DNA from: Bacteroidales bacterium
Lineage (GTDB): Bacteria > Bacteroidota > Bacteroidia > Bacteroidales > UBA932
Reading direction: 5' to 3'
DNA length: 64,000 nt
Assembly (NCBI GenBank): GCA_016291185.1
Contig: JAEFAI010000010.1
Span: 7,517 to 71,516 of the forward strand
Shown piece after piece: positions 53,580 through 63,992 of the stretch; the stretch's first letter is position 1, and every line of letters starts with the position of its first letter. Under the pieces are notes generated by a model that saw only the letters and a program-made list of their open reading frames with translations, did not search any database and was not told where the DNA came from. The position numbers and the translations under genes were made by a program.

Positions 53580-53668
53580 GTCCGGAGCGGCAAGTCCTGT
53601 CCGGGGGTGCATTTTCCCGGGCAGGGTCGCGAAGCGATCGCACCCCGGACAGGACTTGCCGGCCGGAC
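53580..53668. repeat. 89-nt near-perfect inverted repeat between metG and the response regulator
   Basis: Outer GTCCGG/CCGGAC (53580-53585 with 53663-53668), then 53589-53610 pairing with 53640-53660 over 21 bp with one bulged G; loop of 29 nt. It starts 4 nt after the metG stop and ends 14 nt before the regulator start. No T run. Confidence 0.85.
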
Positions 53669-53672
53669 CAGA

Positions 53673-55727
53673 TTATCCAACAATCGCGCCATTGGCGAGC
53701 ACCTCCTGCGGCGTGATGAAACGCATCGTGCCGTCGCCCTGCTTGGCCATCAGGATCATGCCGTGGCTCTCAATGCCGCGGATAGTGCGGGGCTTGAGGT
53801 TCGCCAGGATGCAGATCTGCTTGCCGACCATCGCCTCAGGCGTGTAGAACTCGGCGATGCCAGACACGATGGTCCGCTTGTCGATACCCGTATCGATGGT
53901 GAGTTTCAGCAACTTATCGGTCTTCGGCACGCGCTCGGCCTCGAGGACCGTGGCGGTACGGATGTCCATCTTCTCAAACTCCTCGAAGGTGCATTCCTCC
54001 TTCTGCGGAGCCACCTGCTTCGCGGCTTCGGCCTTGGCGGCCGCCTCGCGCTCGGCGCGGATGCGGTCCAGGCGGTCGAGCTGCTTCTGGATGGCATCGT
54101 CCTCAATCTTCGCGAAGAGCAGCTCCGGCTCGCCGAGCTGATGGCCGGCAGGCAGGACCTGCGGACGGCCGAGCACCTCCCAGTCGAGGCCGGAACCCAG
54201 CATCTCGCGCAGCCGCGCGGCCGCAAACGGGGTGAAAGGCTCGAAGGCGATGGCGAGGTCCGCGCAAATCTGCAAGGAAATGTTCAGGATCGTCGCGGTG
54301 CGGTCGAGGTCGGTCTTGGCAACCTTCCACGGCTCCGTGTCGGAAATATACTTGTTGCCGATGCGGGCGATGCCCATCGCGTCCTTGAGCGCTTCGCGGA
54401 ATTTGAAACCTTCTATATTCTTCTCCATCGAAGCCTTGAGCGCCGGGATCTCGGAAAGGACCTCCTTGTCGATGTCCTCGAGCGCGCCGCACGGCGGCAC
54501 CTTACCACCGAAATATTTGTGCGTCAGCACCATGGCGCGGTTCACGAAGTTGCCGAAGATCGCCACGAGCTCGCTGTTATTGCGCTGCTGGAAGTCCTTC
54601 CAGCTGAAGTCGTTGTCCTTGGTCTCGGGAGCGTTGGCCGTGAGCACGTAGCGGAGCACGTCCTCTTTGCCCGGGAAATCCTGCAGATACTCGTGCGCCC
54701 AGACAGCCCAGCCGCGGGAGGTCGAGATCTTGTCGCCCTCGAGGTTCAGGAACTCATTCGCCGGGACGTTGTCCGGCAGGATGTAGCCGTCGCCGTAGGC
54801 CTTCAGCATGGCCGGGAAGACGATGCAATGGAAGACAATATTATCCTTGCCGATGAAGTGTACCAGACGGGTGTCGGGCGACTTCCACCACTTCTCCCAG
54901 CTGTCCGGCAGGAGCTCCTGCGTGTTGGAAATATAGCCGATCGGCGCGTCGAACCAGACATAGAGCACCTTGCCCTCGGCGCCCTCCACGGGCACGGGCA
55001 CGCCCCAGTCGAGGTCGCGCGTGACGGCACGCGGCTGCAGGCCGCCGTCCAGCCAGCTCTTGACCTGGCCATAGACGTTGGAACGCCACTCCTGGTGGCC
55101 GTCCAGGATCCACTCGCGCAGCCACTGCTCGTAGTCCTGCAGCGGGAGATACCAGTGGGTCGTTTTCTTCTTGATCGGAGCGGCACCGCTGAGCTTGGAG
55201 TGCGGGTTGATCAGCTCCTCGGGGCTGAGCGTGCTGCCGCACTTCTCGCACTGGTCGCCGTAGGCGCCTTCATTGCCGCACTTGGGGCAGGTGCCCACGA
55301 TGTAGCGGTCCGCGAGGAACTGCTTCGCCTCGGGGTCGTAGTACTGCTCACTCTCCTTGGTGATGAACTTACCCTCATCGTAGAGCTTGCGGAAGAAGCC
55401 GGAGGCGTTCTTCTCGTGCACCTGGGAGGAGGTACGGCCGTAGATGTCGAAGTGGATGCCGAGCCCCTCGAAGGAGTCCTTGATGATGCCGTGGTAGCGG
55501 TCCACGATGTCCTGCGGGGTGCAGCCCTGCTGACGGGCCTTGATGGTAATCGGCACACCGTGCTCGTCGGAACCGCAGACGTACAGCACTTCCCGGCCGC
55601 GCATCCGCAGATAGCGAACATAGATGTCTGCCGGCACATAGACACCGGCCAGGTGACCGATGTGGATAGGACCATTGGCGTAAGGCAACGCACAGGTCAC
55701 GAGAGTTCTTTTGAATTGTTTGTCCAT
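53673..55727 (-). CDS. metG: methionine-tRNA ligase
   Basis: Class I synthetase, MetG1 type. HIGH-like PIHIGHLAG near the N-terminus, a zinc knuckle with two CxxC pairs ([17 protein letters not shown]), KMSKS variant KISTSRG, and a C-terminal EMAP-II-like tRNA-binding domain (about 585-684: [20 protein letters not shown]). 684 aa from ATG 55727 ([20 protein letters not shown]), which overlaps the dnaG stop (TAATG). The frame upstream of this ATG lies in dnaG. Confidence 0.96.
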   Translation of the reverse strand: MDKQFKRTLVTCALPYANGPIHIGHLAGVYVPADIYVRYLRMRGREVLYVCGSDEHGVPITIKARQQGCTPQDIVDRYHGIIKDSFEGLGIHFDIYGRTSSQVHEKNASGFFRKLYDEGKFITKESEQYYDPEAKQFLADRYIVGTCPKCGNEGAYGDQCEKCGSTLSPEELINPHSKLSGAAPIKKKTTHWYLPLQDYEQWLREWILDGHQEWRSNVYGQVKSWLDGGLQPRAVTRDLDWGVPVPVEGAEGKVLYVWFDAPIGYISNTQELLPDSWEKWWKSPDTRLVHFIGKDNIVFHCIVFPAMLKAYGDGYILPDNVPANEFLNLEGDKISTSRGWAVWAHEYLQDFPGKEDVLRYVLTANAPETKDNDFSWKDFQQRNNSELVAIFGNFVNRAMVLTHKYFGGKVPPCGALEDIDKEVLSEIPALKASMEKNIEGFKFREALKDAMGIARIGNKYISDTEPWKVAKTDLDRTATILNISLQICADLAIAFEPFTPFAAARLREMLGSGLDWEVLGRPQVLPAGHQLGEPELLFAKIEDDAIQKQLDRLDRIRAEREAAAKAEAAKQVAPQKEECTFEEFEKMDIRTATVLEAERVPKTDKLLKLTIDTGIDKRTIVSGIAEFYTPEAMVGKQICILANLKPRTIRGIESHGMILMAKQGDGTMRFITPQEVLANGAIVG

Positions 55728-57724
55728 TATTTTGCGTTTTTTTCTCTTCCCATTCTTTGTTTGATTCGCCGCTGCGCGGACTGGATCTTGACCATCTCCT
55801 GCAAGATGCCGGGTTCCTGCTCCGGCGTTGCATCCGGCAACTGCCGGCGCAGCGTTTCGTAGCGGTCCTGCATGCGGCGTTCGGCGTAGCCGAGAATGGC
55901 GCGCGGGACTTGCGCCACCAGCCACGAAGCCTTGGTCGTCATGGATTTCTCGAAGGCCTCCACGGTCAGCTGATACTTTTCCGTGGAGAGCTGCGAGACC
56001 ACCTCCGCGATGCGGCGATCCTCCGCGTCCAGCAGACGCTTGACAATCTCCTGCTGGCCATAGCCCTCGTCGTAGAGGGCGTAAAAGGCATCATAGACGG
56101 TCGCGTAGAGGCTGTTTGCCATCCGCGTGCCGTCGCTGAAGGCATCGCGGATGAAGTCCGCGACGCTGGGTTTGTCCTGCTCGTTGCCGCTGTAGTAGTC
56201 CGAGTCGGACTCGAAGTCCAGCTCGTCGCAGCCATGACGGAGCAGAAAATAGAGCAGATCCCGCTCGGCCGGGCCCAGGATGCGGTTTTCCTCCGGGATC
56301 GCCTGCGGAGCAACCGGCTCGGGCGCGGGCTGCGCGTCGGAAACCACCGTATCGTAGGCACTCGGCTGAAGGTCTCCGCGGCGACGACGTTCCTCGCGCT
56401 CCGCAGCCTTCAGGGCATCCTCCTGCAGCTTGCGGCGCGTCCTGTTGATACGGTCGAAGAGGATCGCCACCTCGATGCCGAACTGCTGCGCCGTGGCCTC
56501 CGCGTACGTAGAGCGCTTGACGGCGTCGGGAATCTGCGCGATCGTGTCGGCGATGTCGTTGATCAGACCGGCCTTCTTGAGCGGATCGCCCGCCGCCTCG
56601 GCGAGGAGCAGATCCGTCTTGAAGACGATGAAATCCTTCTCGTTCTGCGCGATGTACTCGCGCACTTCGTCGCGGCTGTGCTTGCGGGAGAAGGAGTCGG
56701 GGTCGTCCCCATCAGGGAGCAACACCACATGGACGTTCATCCCCTCGGCGAGCACCATCGGGATACCGCGCAAGGCGGCATGGATGCCGGCAGAATCGCC
56801 ATCGTACATGATGGTGATGTTCTCCGTGAATTTCTTGATCAGGCGCACCTGCTCGACCGTGAGCGAGGTGCCGCAGGAAGCCACGACGTTGGTAATGCCG
56901 AGCTGGTGCATCATCACCACGTCCACGTTGCCCTCCACGAGGATGCAGCGGTCCTCCCGGGCAATGTCGCTCTTCGCGAAATAGATGCCCAGCAGGTTGC
57001 GGCTCTTGATGTAGATCTCCGTCTCCGGCGAATTGACGTACTTCGCGGGATTGTCCGAGCGAAGCGTGCGGCCGCTGAAGGCGATCACGCGTCCACTCAC
57101 GGAATGGATCGGGAACATCACGCGTTCGCGGAATTTGTCCGCGAGCGATCCGTCCTCGTTCTGCACCGCGAGCCCGGCGCCCAGCAGATACTCGTCCTTG
57201 TAGCCGGCGGCACGGGCGGCATCCACGAGACCCGTACGGGCCGACGGTGCCCAGCCCAGGCCCCAGCGCTCGATGGTCGCGTCCTCAATACCGCGGGAGC
57301 GGTAATACTGGTAGCCCACGGCGCGGCCTTCGCCGCTCTGGAGCTGCTCGGAGAAGAATTTGCGGGCAAATTCGGACACCAGCAGCAGGCTTTCGCTGCG
57401 CTGCCGGCGGGCGATCTCCTCGGCAGATTCTTCCTCCTCAACGATTTCAATGTGATACTTGCGGGCCAGGTAGCGCAGGGCCTCCACATAGGAGCAGTGC
57501 TCCTGCTCCATCACGAAGCCCACGGCCGTACCGGCCTTGCCGCAGCCAAAGCACTTGTAGATGCCTTTGGAAGGCGACACATAGAAGGAGGGCGTCTTCT
57601 CATTGTGGAAGGGACAGCAGGCCACAAAATTGGCCCCGCGGCGCTTCAGCGTCACGTAATCACTCACCACATCCGCGATCTGCGCGGTGTCCAGAATCAG
57701 ATTGACGGTCTCCTGCGGTATCAC
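55727..57724 (-). CDS. dnaG: DNA primase
   Basis: Makes RNA primers at the fork. N-terminal zinc ribbon [15 protein letters not shown] with CFGCG, RNA polymerase core (TOPRIM acidic sites in VEGNVDVV and DGDSAG), and a C-terminal helical domain (about 430-665) that would bind the replicative helicase. 665 aa, full length. Start overlaps the recQ stop by 4 nt; gene order DUF1015-recQ-dnaG-metG. Confidence 0.96.
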   Translation of the reverse strand: MIPQETVNLILDTAQIADVVSDYVTLKRRGANFVACCPFHNEKTPSFYVSPSKGIYKCFGCGKAGTAVGFVMEQEHCSYVEALRYLARKYHIEIVEEEESAEEIARRQRSESLLLVSEFARKFFSEQLQSGEGRAVGYQYYRSRGIEDATIERWGLGWAPSARTGLVDAARAAGYKDEYLLGAGLAVQNEDGSLADKFRERVMFPIHSVSGRVIAFSGRTLRSDNPAKYVNSPETEIYIKSRNLLGIYFAKSDIAREDRCILVEGNVDVVMMHQLGITNVVASCGTSLTVEQVRLIKKFTENITIMYDGDSAGIHAALRGIPMVLAEGMNVHVVLLPDGDDPDSFSRKHSRDEVREYIAQNEKDFIVFKTDLLLAEAAGDPLKKAGLINDIADTIAQIPDAVKRSTYAEATAQQFGIEVAILFDRINRTRRKLQEDALKAAEREERRRRGDLQPSAYDTVVSDAQPAPEPVAPQAIPEENRILGPAERDLLYFLLRHGCDELDFESDSDYYSGNEQDKPSVADFIRDAFSDGTRMANSLYATVYDAFYALYDEGYGQQEIVKRLLDAEDRRIAEVVSQLSTEKYQLTVEAFEKSMTTKASWLVAQVPRAILGYAERRMQDRYETLRRQLPDATPEQEPGILQEMVKIQSAQRRIKQRMGREKNAK

Positions 57725-59937
57725 TGTGCGATCTCACATAGGAATTTCAGGCGGACCAGCCGGACCTCATTCTCATAGTAGTCCGGCCCAAGGGCGTCCA
57801 TGGCGGCCTGGACGTCGTCCGACGTCGCGTCCTCCTTGAAATACCGATAGATTTCCTCAACGATGTCCTCGTCGAGATTGTTTTCAATGTAATAGTCCAG
57901 ATTGAGTTTGGTGCCGCTGGAGACGATGGCCTCGATCTCGCTGAGCAGCTCGTCCATATCCATCTCGCGGGCCTCGGCGATATCCTCGAGGTCCATCCGG
58001 CGGTCGATGCTCTGGATAATGGCCACCTTGGCGGCCGACTTGTTCGGCGTGGATTTCACGACGAAGTCGTCCGGGCGCTCGATTTCGTTCTCCTCGACGT
58101 ATTTCTTGATCAGCTTGATGAACTCTTCGCCGAACTTGCGGGCCTTGCCTTCGCCCACGCCCTGGCAGTTCTTCAGCTCCTCGTAGGTCACAGGATAGAG
58201 GATGGACATATCCTCCAGCGCCGGGTCGCCGAAGATGATCCACGGCTGGAGCTTGAGGCGCTTGCCCAGATCCTTGCGGAGATCCTTGAGCATGGACAGC
58301 AGCACAGGGTCGCCCGCTCCGCCGCCGGCTTTCATCGCCACGGCGGCCGCTGCGGCCTCCTCGTCGTCCTCGTCGTCCTCGCCGCCGCCGGCAAAGACGC
58401 GGTCTTCCACAAGCTGCAGCTCCCAAGGATCCGCAGCGAACTGGCGGCCCAGGTCCGTGACATGGATCAGGCCGTAGGTCTCGATCTCCTTACTCAGCAG
58501 GTGCGCAATCAGGCCCTGGTGGATGACGGTGCACCAGAATTTCTCAGAGTGGGGCTTGCCTGCGCCGAAGAATTCCAACTCATCGTGCTTGTAGGACTTG
58601 GTCAGCGAATTCGTCACGCCCGCAAGGATATTCGCGAGGTGGTCCAGCTTGAAGTGCTCCGGAAGCGCCTCGATGAGGCGGATCACCAGCTGCATCTCCT
58701 TGCGGCCGTCGAAGGTCTGCTTGGGATGCACGCAGTTGTCGCAGCAGTGGCAGTTCTCATCCGGGAAGTCCTCTCCGAAGTAGTTGAGCAGCAGCTTTCT
58801 GCGGCACTGGCTGGACTCCGCATACGCGAGCACCTCGGAGAGCAGCTGGCGGCTGATCTCCTGCTCGGCGATGGGCTTGCCCTGCATGAACTTCTCCAGC
58901 TTCTGGATATCCTTGTAGCTGTAGTAGGCGATGCAGAGGCCCTCCTGGCCGTCGCGGCCGGCGCGACCCGTTTCCTGGTAGTAGCTCTCGATGCTCTTGG
59001 GGATATCGTAGTGGATGACGAAACGGATGTCCGGTTTGTCGATTCCCATGCCGAAGGCGATCGTAGCCACGATCACCTGCACCTCTTCCATCAGGAATTT
59101 GTCCTGGTTCTCGGCGCGCAGCTTGGCGTCCAGACCGGCGTGGTACGGCAGGGCCTTGATGCCGTTGATGCACAACAGCTCCGCCATCTCCTCCACCTTC
59201 TTGCGGCTGAGGCAGTAGATGATGCCGGACTTGCCGGGGTTCTGGCGGATGAACTTGATCAGGTCCTTCTCCGGTTCCACCTTGTCCCGGATCTCATAGT
59301 AAAGATTCGGACGGTTGAAGGAGGACTTGAAGACGGCAGCATCCGGGATGCAAAGGTTCTTGAGGATATCGCTCTGCACTTTGGGCGTGGCCGTAGCCGT
59401 GAGCGCGATGATGGGCGCACGGCCGATCTGGTCCACCAGCGAGCGGATGCGGCGGTACTCCGGCCGGAAGTCGTGCCCCCATTCGGAGATACAGTGCGCT
59501 TCATCCACGGCGTAGAAGGAGATTTTCACCTCCCGCAGAAGCTGGACGTTCTCGTCCTTCGTCAGCGACTCCGGCGCCACGTACAGCAGCTTGGTCTTGC
59601 CGGCGAGCAGGTCCTCGCGGACCTCGTCGATCTGCTGGCGCGTGAGCGAGGAATTCAGGAAGTGCGCGATGCTCCCCTCCCCGGCCACGAAGCCGCGGAG
59701 CAGATCGACCTGGTTCTTCATCAGGGCGATCAGCGGGGAGATGATAATGGCCGTGCCTTCCATCACCAGAGCCGGCAGCTGATAGCACAGCGACTTGCCG
59801 CCTCCGGTGGGCATCAGGACGAAGGCATCACCCCCTCCAATCAGGTGCGTGATGATCTTCTCCTGGTCCGCCTTGAAGGCATCGTAGCCGAAAAACTCTT
59901 TGAGAGTTTTGTGTATCAGTGCCGAATCGGGTTTCAT
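57721..59937 (-). CDS. recQ: ATP-dependent DNA helicase RecQ
   Basis: 3'-5' superfamily 2 helicase. Walker A MPTGGGKSLCYQLP, DEAHCISEWGHDFRPEY, the QETGRAGRDG motif VI, the zinc-binding cysteines ending CHCCDNC, a winged-helix domain, and an HRDC domain (about 540-610: LLSMLKDLRKDLGKRLKLQP). An acidic/Ala/Gly-rich stretch (GGGEDDEDDEEAAAAA) links the last two, and about 120 helical residues follow HRDC. 738 aa, long-form RecQ of Bacteroidota. Confidence 0.95.
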   Translation of the reverse strand: MKPDSALIHKTLKEFFGYDAFKADQEKIITHLIGGGDAFVLMPTGGGKSLCYQLPALVMEGTAIIISPLIALMKNQVDLLRGFVAGEGSIAHFLNSSLTRQQIDEVREDLLAGKTKLLYVAPESLTKDENVQLLREVKISFYAVDEAHCISEWGHDFRPEYRRIRSLVDQIGRAPIIALTATATPKVQSDILKNLCIPDAAVFKSSFNRPNLYYEIRDKVEPEKDLIKFIRQNPGKSGIIYCLSRKKVEEMAELLCINGIKALPYHAGLDAKLRAENQDKFLMEEVQVIVATIAFGMGIDKPDIRFVIHYDIPKSIESYYQETGRAGRDGQEGLCIAYYSYKDIQKLEKFMQGKPIAEQEISRQLLSEVLAYAESSQCRRKLLLNYFGEDFPDENCHCCDNCVHPKQTFDGRKEMQLVIRLIEALPEHFKLDHLANILAGVTNSLTKSYKHDELEFFGAGKPHSEKFWCTVIHQGLIAHLLSKEIETYGLIHVTDLGRQFAADPWELQLVEDRVFAGGGEDDEDDEEAAAAAVAMKAGGGAGDPVLLSMLKDLRKDLGKRLKLQPWIIFGDPALEDMSILYPVTYEELKNCQGVGEGKARKFGEEFIKLIKKYVEENEIERPDDFVVKSTPNKSAAKVAIIQSIDRRMDLEDIAEAREMDMDELLSEIEAIVSSGTKLNLDYYIENNLDEDIVEEIYRYFKEDATSDDVQAAMDALGPDYYENEVRLVRLKFLCEIAQ

Positions 59938-59945
59938 AAGGGTAT

Positions 59946-61244
59946 TTAGTCTAAAGTATGAATGGCAAGTCCGGAACGGAGCTTGGGCTCAAACCACGTG
60001 GTCTTGGGCGGCATGATATTGCCGGTGTCGGCAATGTTGATGAGCTGCTGCATGCTGACCGGGTAGAGCGCAAACGCGACCTTCATCTCGCCGGAGTCGA
60101 CGCGGCGGGCCAGTTCGCCCAGGCCGCGGATGCCGCCGACGAAGTCGATGCGGTCGGAGGTGCGGAGGTCCTTGATGCCCAGGATCTTGTCCAGCACCAG
60201 GTTGGAGAGGATGGTGACGTCGAGCACGCCGATCGGGTCGGCGTCGTTGTAGCGGCCGGGCTTCGCCGTAAGGCTGTACCAGACGCCCTCGAAGTACATC
60301 GAGAAGTTATGCAGGCCGGCCGGGTGGTAGATCTCGGAGCAGTTGCAGTGGCAGGGATATTCGCACTTGCATTCGCCGCCGTCCTTGGTGCAGTCGCACT
60401 TGCATTCGACGACGAAGTCCTCCGAGAGGGCTGCAAAGAATTCTTTCGGGCTCAGCCCATTCAGGTCTTTGACCACGCGGTTGTAGTCGATGATGGCGAG
60501 CTGGCTCTCCGGGAAGCAGACGGCCATGAAGAAGTTGTACTCTTCGTTGCCGGTGTGGTTCGGGTTCTGCGCCTTCTTTTCCGCGCCCACGCGGGCGGCC
60601 GCGGCCGTGCGGTGGTGGCCGTCGGCCACGTAGAAGGCGTCCACGTCCTTCGTGAAGATCTCCGTGATGCGGGCGTTGACCGCGTCGTCGTCGATCACCC
60701 AGAAGGTGTGCGTGAAGTCGTTCTCGTCGATGAATTTGTATTCCGGGGCGCCGGCGGCGGTCTTCGCGATGATCGCGCCGAGCTCGGCGTTGTCCTTGAA
60801 GGCGAAGAAAACCGGCTCGATGTTCGCGTTCTGGATGCGGACGTGGATCATGCGGTCGTCTTCTTTGTCCTTGCGGGTCAGTTCGTGCTTCTTGATGATG
60901 CCGTTGGCGTAGTCGTCCGTGTGGGCGCAGAGCACGATGCCGTATTGCGTGCGGCTGCCCATCGTCTGGGCGTAGACGTAGTATTTCTCTTTGTCTTCGC
61001 GGACCAGCCAGCCTTTCTTCTGCCAGGCCTGGAAGTTCTCGACGGCGCGGTCGTAGGTGCGCTGCTCGTGCTCCCCGGCGATCGGCGTGAAGTCGATCTC
61101 GGGCTTGGTGATATGCAGGAGGGATTTCTCCCCGGCCATTTTCCGGGCCTCTTCGGAATTCAGAACGTCATAGGGCGGCGCCGCGACTTCCGTCACGATG
61201 CCTTTCGGGGGCCGCAGCGCGGCAAAAGGTTTGACTCGTACCAT
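59946..61244 (-). CDS. DUF1015 family protein with cysteine-rich insert
   Basis: 432 aa, cytosolic. The family core is clear: MVRVKPFAALRPPKGIVTEV, APPYDVLNSEEA, FYVADGHHRTAAAAR, GVLDVTILSNLVLDKILGI and DFVGGIRGLGEL. The function is unknown; DUF1015 genes commonly sit beside serA/serC as here, suggesting a link to serine metabolism. Odd: residues 281-302 contain eight cysteines (281, 283, 285, 292, 294, 298, 300, 302) in CxC and CxCxC steps, in a place that is short in the usual family. This looks like a metal site. Own TATCTTCG box; followed by recQ after 8 nt. Confidence 0.88.
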   Translation of the reverse strand: MVRVKPFAALRPPKGIVTEVAAPPYDVLNSEEARKMAGEKSLLHITKPEIDFTPIAGEHEQRTYDRAVENFQAWQKKGWLVREDKEKYYVYAQTMGSRTQYGIVLCAHTDDYANGIIKKHELTRKDKEDDRMIHVRIQNANIEPVFFAFKDNAELGAIIAKTAAGAPEYKFIDENDFTHTFWVIDDDAVNARITEIFTKDVDAFYVADGHHRTAAAARVGAEKKAQNPNHTGNEEYNFFMAVCFPESQLAIIDYNRVVKDLNGLSPKEFFAALSEDFVVECKCDCTKDGGECKCEYPCHCNCSEIYHPAGLHNFSMYFEGVWYSLTAKPGRYNDADPIGVLDVTILSNLVLDKILGIKDLRTSDRIDFVGGIRGLGELARRVDSGEMKVAFALYPVSMQQLINIADTGNIMPPKTTWFEPKLRSGLAIHTLD

Positions 61245-61265
61245 TTTTCTATAGAAAACTATATT

Positions 61266-61273
61266 CGAAGATA
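61266..61273 (-). promoter_or_regulatory. possible -7 box for the DUF1015 gene (TATCTTCG)
   Basis: One mismatch to TAnnTTTG; 22 nt before the ATG and downstream of the serA terminator, so it would start the DUF1015-recQ-dnaG-metG transcript. Confidence 0.5.
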
Positions 61274-61298
61274 ATGTTTTTTTATCATACTACCAAAT

Positions 61299-61334
61299 AA
61301 ATGCGGAGACCAAAATTCTTTGGCCTCCGCATTT
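61299..61334 (-). terminator. terminator after serA
   Basis: 61299-61314 pairs with 61319-61334 (15 of 16 bp, one A-C mismatch), loop of 4 nt, flanked by A and T runs; lies 17 nt after the serA stop. Confidence 0.75.
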
Positions 61335-61350
61335 AACAATTCGCAAGTAT

Positions 61351-62271
61351 CTACTTGTTCAGCTGGAACTTCGTGCAGCCTTCTTTGAAATACGCGACGA
61401 TCTGACGGGCGGCGGCGAGGCCGGCGTTCAGGTTGGCCTCGGCGGTCTGGGCGCCCATCTTCTTGGGCGTGGCGAAGACGCGCAGGCCGAACTGCTCCTG
61501 CAGGGCGGCGAGGTTGTCGGGGGCCACGTCGGCGACGTACTTGAGGTCCGGGCGCTCGGCGAGGGCCTTCTCCAGGCCCGCCTCGTCGATGACCTCCTTG
61601 CGGGCGGTGTTGACGAGGGTCGCGCCCTTCGGCATCTTCGTGATCAGGTCGTACCCGATGCTGCCGATGGTCTGCGGCGTCGCGGGGATGTGCAGGGACA
61701 CGTAGTCGCTGCCGGAGTAGAGCGCGTCGAGGGTGTCGACGGGCTCGGCACCGCCGGCGCTGATCTGCTCCGGGGTCAGGAACGGATCGAGGGCCTTGAC
61801 CTTCATGCCGAGGGCGGCAGCCTTGGCACCGACCAGGCGCCCGACGGCGCCGAAGGCCTGGATGCCGAGGGTCTTGCCCTGGATCTCCGAACCCGTGGCC
61901 GGAGTGAACTGCGTGCGGGCCATGAAAACCATCAGCGCGATGGCCAGCTCGGCCACGGCGTTGGCGTTCTGGCCGGGCGTATTCATCGCCACGATCCCCT
62001 TCGCCGTGCAGGCGGGAAGATCGAGGTTGTCGAAGCCGGCGCCTGCGCGCACGACGATCTTGAGCTTCGGCGCGGCGGCGACGACCTCGGCGGTGACCTT
62101 GTCCGAACGGACGATCAGCGCGTCGGCGTCGGCGACGGCCTTGACCAGGTCGGCCTGGTCGGCATATTTCTCCAGGAGCGCGAGCTCATAGCCCGCTTCC
62201 TCGACAATCTGGCGGATGCCTGCGACCGCTGCGGCCGCGAAAGGCTTCTGGGTGGCAACGAGAACTTTCAT
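61351..62271 (-). CDS. serA: D-3-phosphoglycerate dehydrogenase, short form
   Basis: First step of serine synthesis, NAD-dependent. Rossmann domain inserted in the substrate domain; VVRAGAGFDNLDLPACTAKG, NTPGQNANAVAELAIALM and TARKEVIDEAGL mark substrate and catalytic regions. 306 aa, without the C-terminal ACT domain, so feedback by serine through ACT is not expected. 2 nt after serC. Confidence 0.93.
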   Translation of the reverse strand: MKVLVATQKPFAAAAVAGIRQIVEEAGYELALLEKYADQADLVKAVADADALIVRSDKVTAEVVAAAPKLKIVVRAGAGFDNLDLPACTAKGIVAMNTPGQNANAVAELAIALMVFMARTQFTPATGSEIQGKTLGIQAFGAVGRLVGAKAAALGMKVKALDPFLTPEQISAGGAEPVDTLDALYSGSDYVSLHIPATPQTIGSIGYDLITKMPKGATLVNTARKEVIDEAGLEKALAERPDLKYVADVAPDNLAALQEQFGLRVFATPKKMGAQTAEANLNAGLAAARQIVAYFKEGCTKFQLNK

Positions 62272-62273
62272 GG

Positions 62274-63347
62274 CTAGCCGCGGATCTTTTCAAATTCCTG
62301 CATGGCAGCCACGAGGGCCTCGACGTCCTCCTGGGTGCTGGCGTTGTAAAGGGAGGCGCGGAAGCCGCCGACGGAGCGGTGGCCCTTGATGCCCACGATG
62401 TCGCGCTCGGTGGCGAACTTCATGAACTCGTCCTGCAGGTCCTCGTGGCCCGGGGCCATGACGAAGCAGACGTTCATGATGGAGCGGTCCTCCTTGGCGG
62501 CGGTGCCGGTGAAGAGGCTGTTGCGGTCGATCTCAGCGTAGAGGGCCTCGGCCTTCTTCACGTCGATGGCGTGGATGGCGTCGATGCCGCCGATGCCCTT
62601 GAGCCACTTCAGGGTCTCGTTCATCACGTAGATGGCGAAGACCGGCGGCGTGTTGAACATCGAGAGCTTGTCGATGTGCGTGCGGTAGTCGAGCATCGTC
62701 GGGAGGTAGCGACTCACCTTGCCGAGGGTGTCGGTCTTGATGATGGCGAAGGCCACGCCGGCAGGGCCCGCATTCTTCTGCGCGCCGCCGTAGATCATCG
62801 CGTACTTGCTCACGTCCACGCGGCGGCTGAGGATGTCGGAGGACATGTCAGCGATGAGGGGAACGGGGCAGTCGAGGTCCGTGCGGATCTCCGTACCGTA
62901 GATCGTGTTGTTGGTGGTAATATGGAAATAATCCAGATCCTTCGGGATCTCGTAACCCTTCGGGATATAGCAGTAGTTCTTGTCTGCGGAGCTGGCCACG
63001 GCAACGGCATTGCCCAGGCCCTGGGCCTCCTTGAGGGCCTTTTTGGCCCAGACACCCGTCTCGAGGTAGCCGGCTTTGTGCTCCAGATAGTTCATCGCAA
63101 CATAGAGGAACTGGAGGCTGGCGCCGCCGCCCAGGAAGACGACTTCGTAACCTTCGGGAATGCCGAGAATCTCCTTCCAGAGCGCACGGCACTCGTCCAT
63201 CACTTCATCCCAGCCCTTGGTGCGGTGGGAAATGGAAAGCAGGGATACACCGGTCCCCTTGAAGTCCTTGAGGGCTTCGATGGTGTTGTCGATGGCCACC
63301 TGCGGGAGCAGGCAAGGCCCGGCATTGAAGACATGTTTTTTGCCCAT
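62274..63347 (-). CDS. serC: phosphoserine aminotransferase
   Basis: PLP enzyme, second step of serine synthesis; also used for vitamin B6 in some bacteria. PLP lysine K191 in [22 protein letters not shown] and SISHRTKGW are family marks. 357 aa from ATG 63347 ([11 protein letters not shown]); the open frame upstream overlaps yigZ. Starts 20 nt after the yigZ stop, so yigZ-serC-serA is likely one transcript. Confidence 0.95.
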   Translation of the reverse strand: MGKKHVFNAGPCLLPQVAIDNTIEALKDFKGTGVSLLSISHRTKGWDEVMDECRALWKEILGIPEGYEVVFLGGGASLQFLYVAMNYLEHKAGYLETGVWAKKALKEAQGLGNAVAVASSADKNYCYIPKGYEIPKDLDYFHITTNNTIYGTEIRTDLDCPVPLIADMSSDILSRRVDVSKYAMIYGGAQKNAGPAGVAFAIIKTDTLGKVSRYLPTMLDYRTHIDKLSMFNTPPVFAIYVMNETLKWLKGIGGIDAIHAIDVKKAEALYAEIDRNSLFTGTAAKEDRSIMNVCFVMAPGHEDLQDEFMKFATERDIVGIKGHRSVGGFRASLYNASTQEDVEALVAAMQEFEKIRG

Positions 63348-63367
63348 AATTCGAGGTAATACAAAAT

Positions 63368-63964
63368 TTAGCCTATAAAGATACCTATTTTTTCGAACCT
63401 TTCCAAAAAGTCGCGCTCGAGCGACGCGCGCACGCGTACTTCGAGGGTGCACTCCGCGAGGAACGACTGCCCCCGCTGCGGCAGGTCCAGCTCCTTGACG
63501 AGTTTCATCACGGCGGGCAGGTCCGCGTACGGGAAACGCAGGGTGTACCAGCGCCCGGCCACCTTCTCGACCACCTGCGCGGCCGCGAGGGCGTCCGCCG
63601 TGGAGGTCTTGTAGGCGCGGATGAGGCCGGGGATGCCAAGCTTGATGCCGCCGAAATAGCGGATCACGACCACGAGGATGTCGCTCAGCCCGGCGGAGTC
63701 GATCTGCCCGAGAATGGGGCGCCCGGCGGAGCCGGAGGGCTCGCCGTCGTCGTTCGCTCGCCAGGGCTCGCCGTCCAGGCCGAGCCGGTAGGCATAGCAG
63801 TGGTGACGGGCATCGTGGTATTCCTTCTTGAGCGCGGCCACGATCTCCTTAATTTCCGCCTCGCTCTCGACCGGATAGGCGCGGGCGATGAATCGGCTCC
63901 CGTTGTCCTTGAAAAGCCCTTCGCTCGGCGCCCCGATGCTTTTATATGTGTCTTTTGCTGCCAT
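63368..63964 (-). CDS. YigZ/IMPACT family protein
   Basis: 198 aa. IMPACT domain with [25 protein letters not shown] and [21 protein letters not shown]; the C-terminal DUF1949-type domain (about 135-198) follows. Related to eukaryotic IMPACT, a regulator of translation control; the role in bacteria is unsettled. ATG 63964 is 9 nt after a TAATTTTG box. First gene of yigZ-serC-serA. Confidence 0.92.
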   Translation of the reverse strand: MAAKDTYKSIGAPSEGLFKDNGSRFIARAYPVESEAEIKEIVAALKKEYHDARHHCYAYRLGLDGEPWRANDDGEPSGSAGRPILGQIDSAGLSDILVVVIRYFGGIKLGIPGLIRAYKTSTADALAAAQVVEKVAGRWYTLRFPYADLPAVMKLVKELDLPQRGQSFLAECTLEVRVRASLERDFLERFEKIGIFIG

Positions 63965-63972
63965 TGGCGAAT

Positions 63973-63980
63973 CAAAATTA
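63973..63980 (-). promoter_or_regulatory. -7 promoter box for yigZ-serC-serA (TAATTTTG)
   Basis: Last G 9 nt before the yigZ ATG. Confidence 0.6.
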
Positions 63981-63992
63981 GTGAATAATTCG

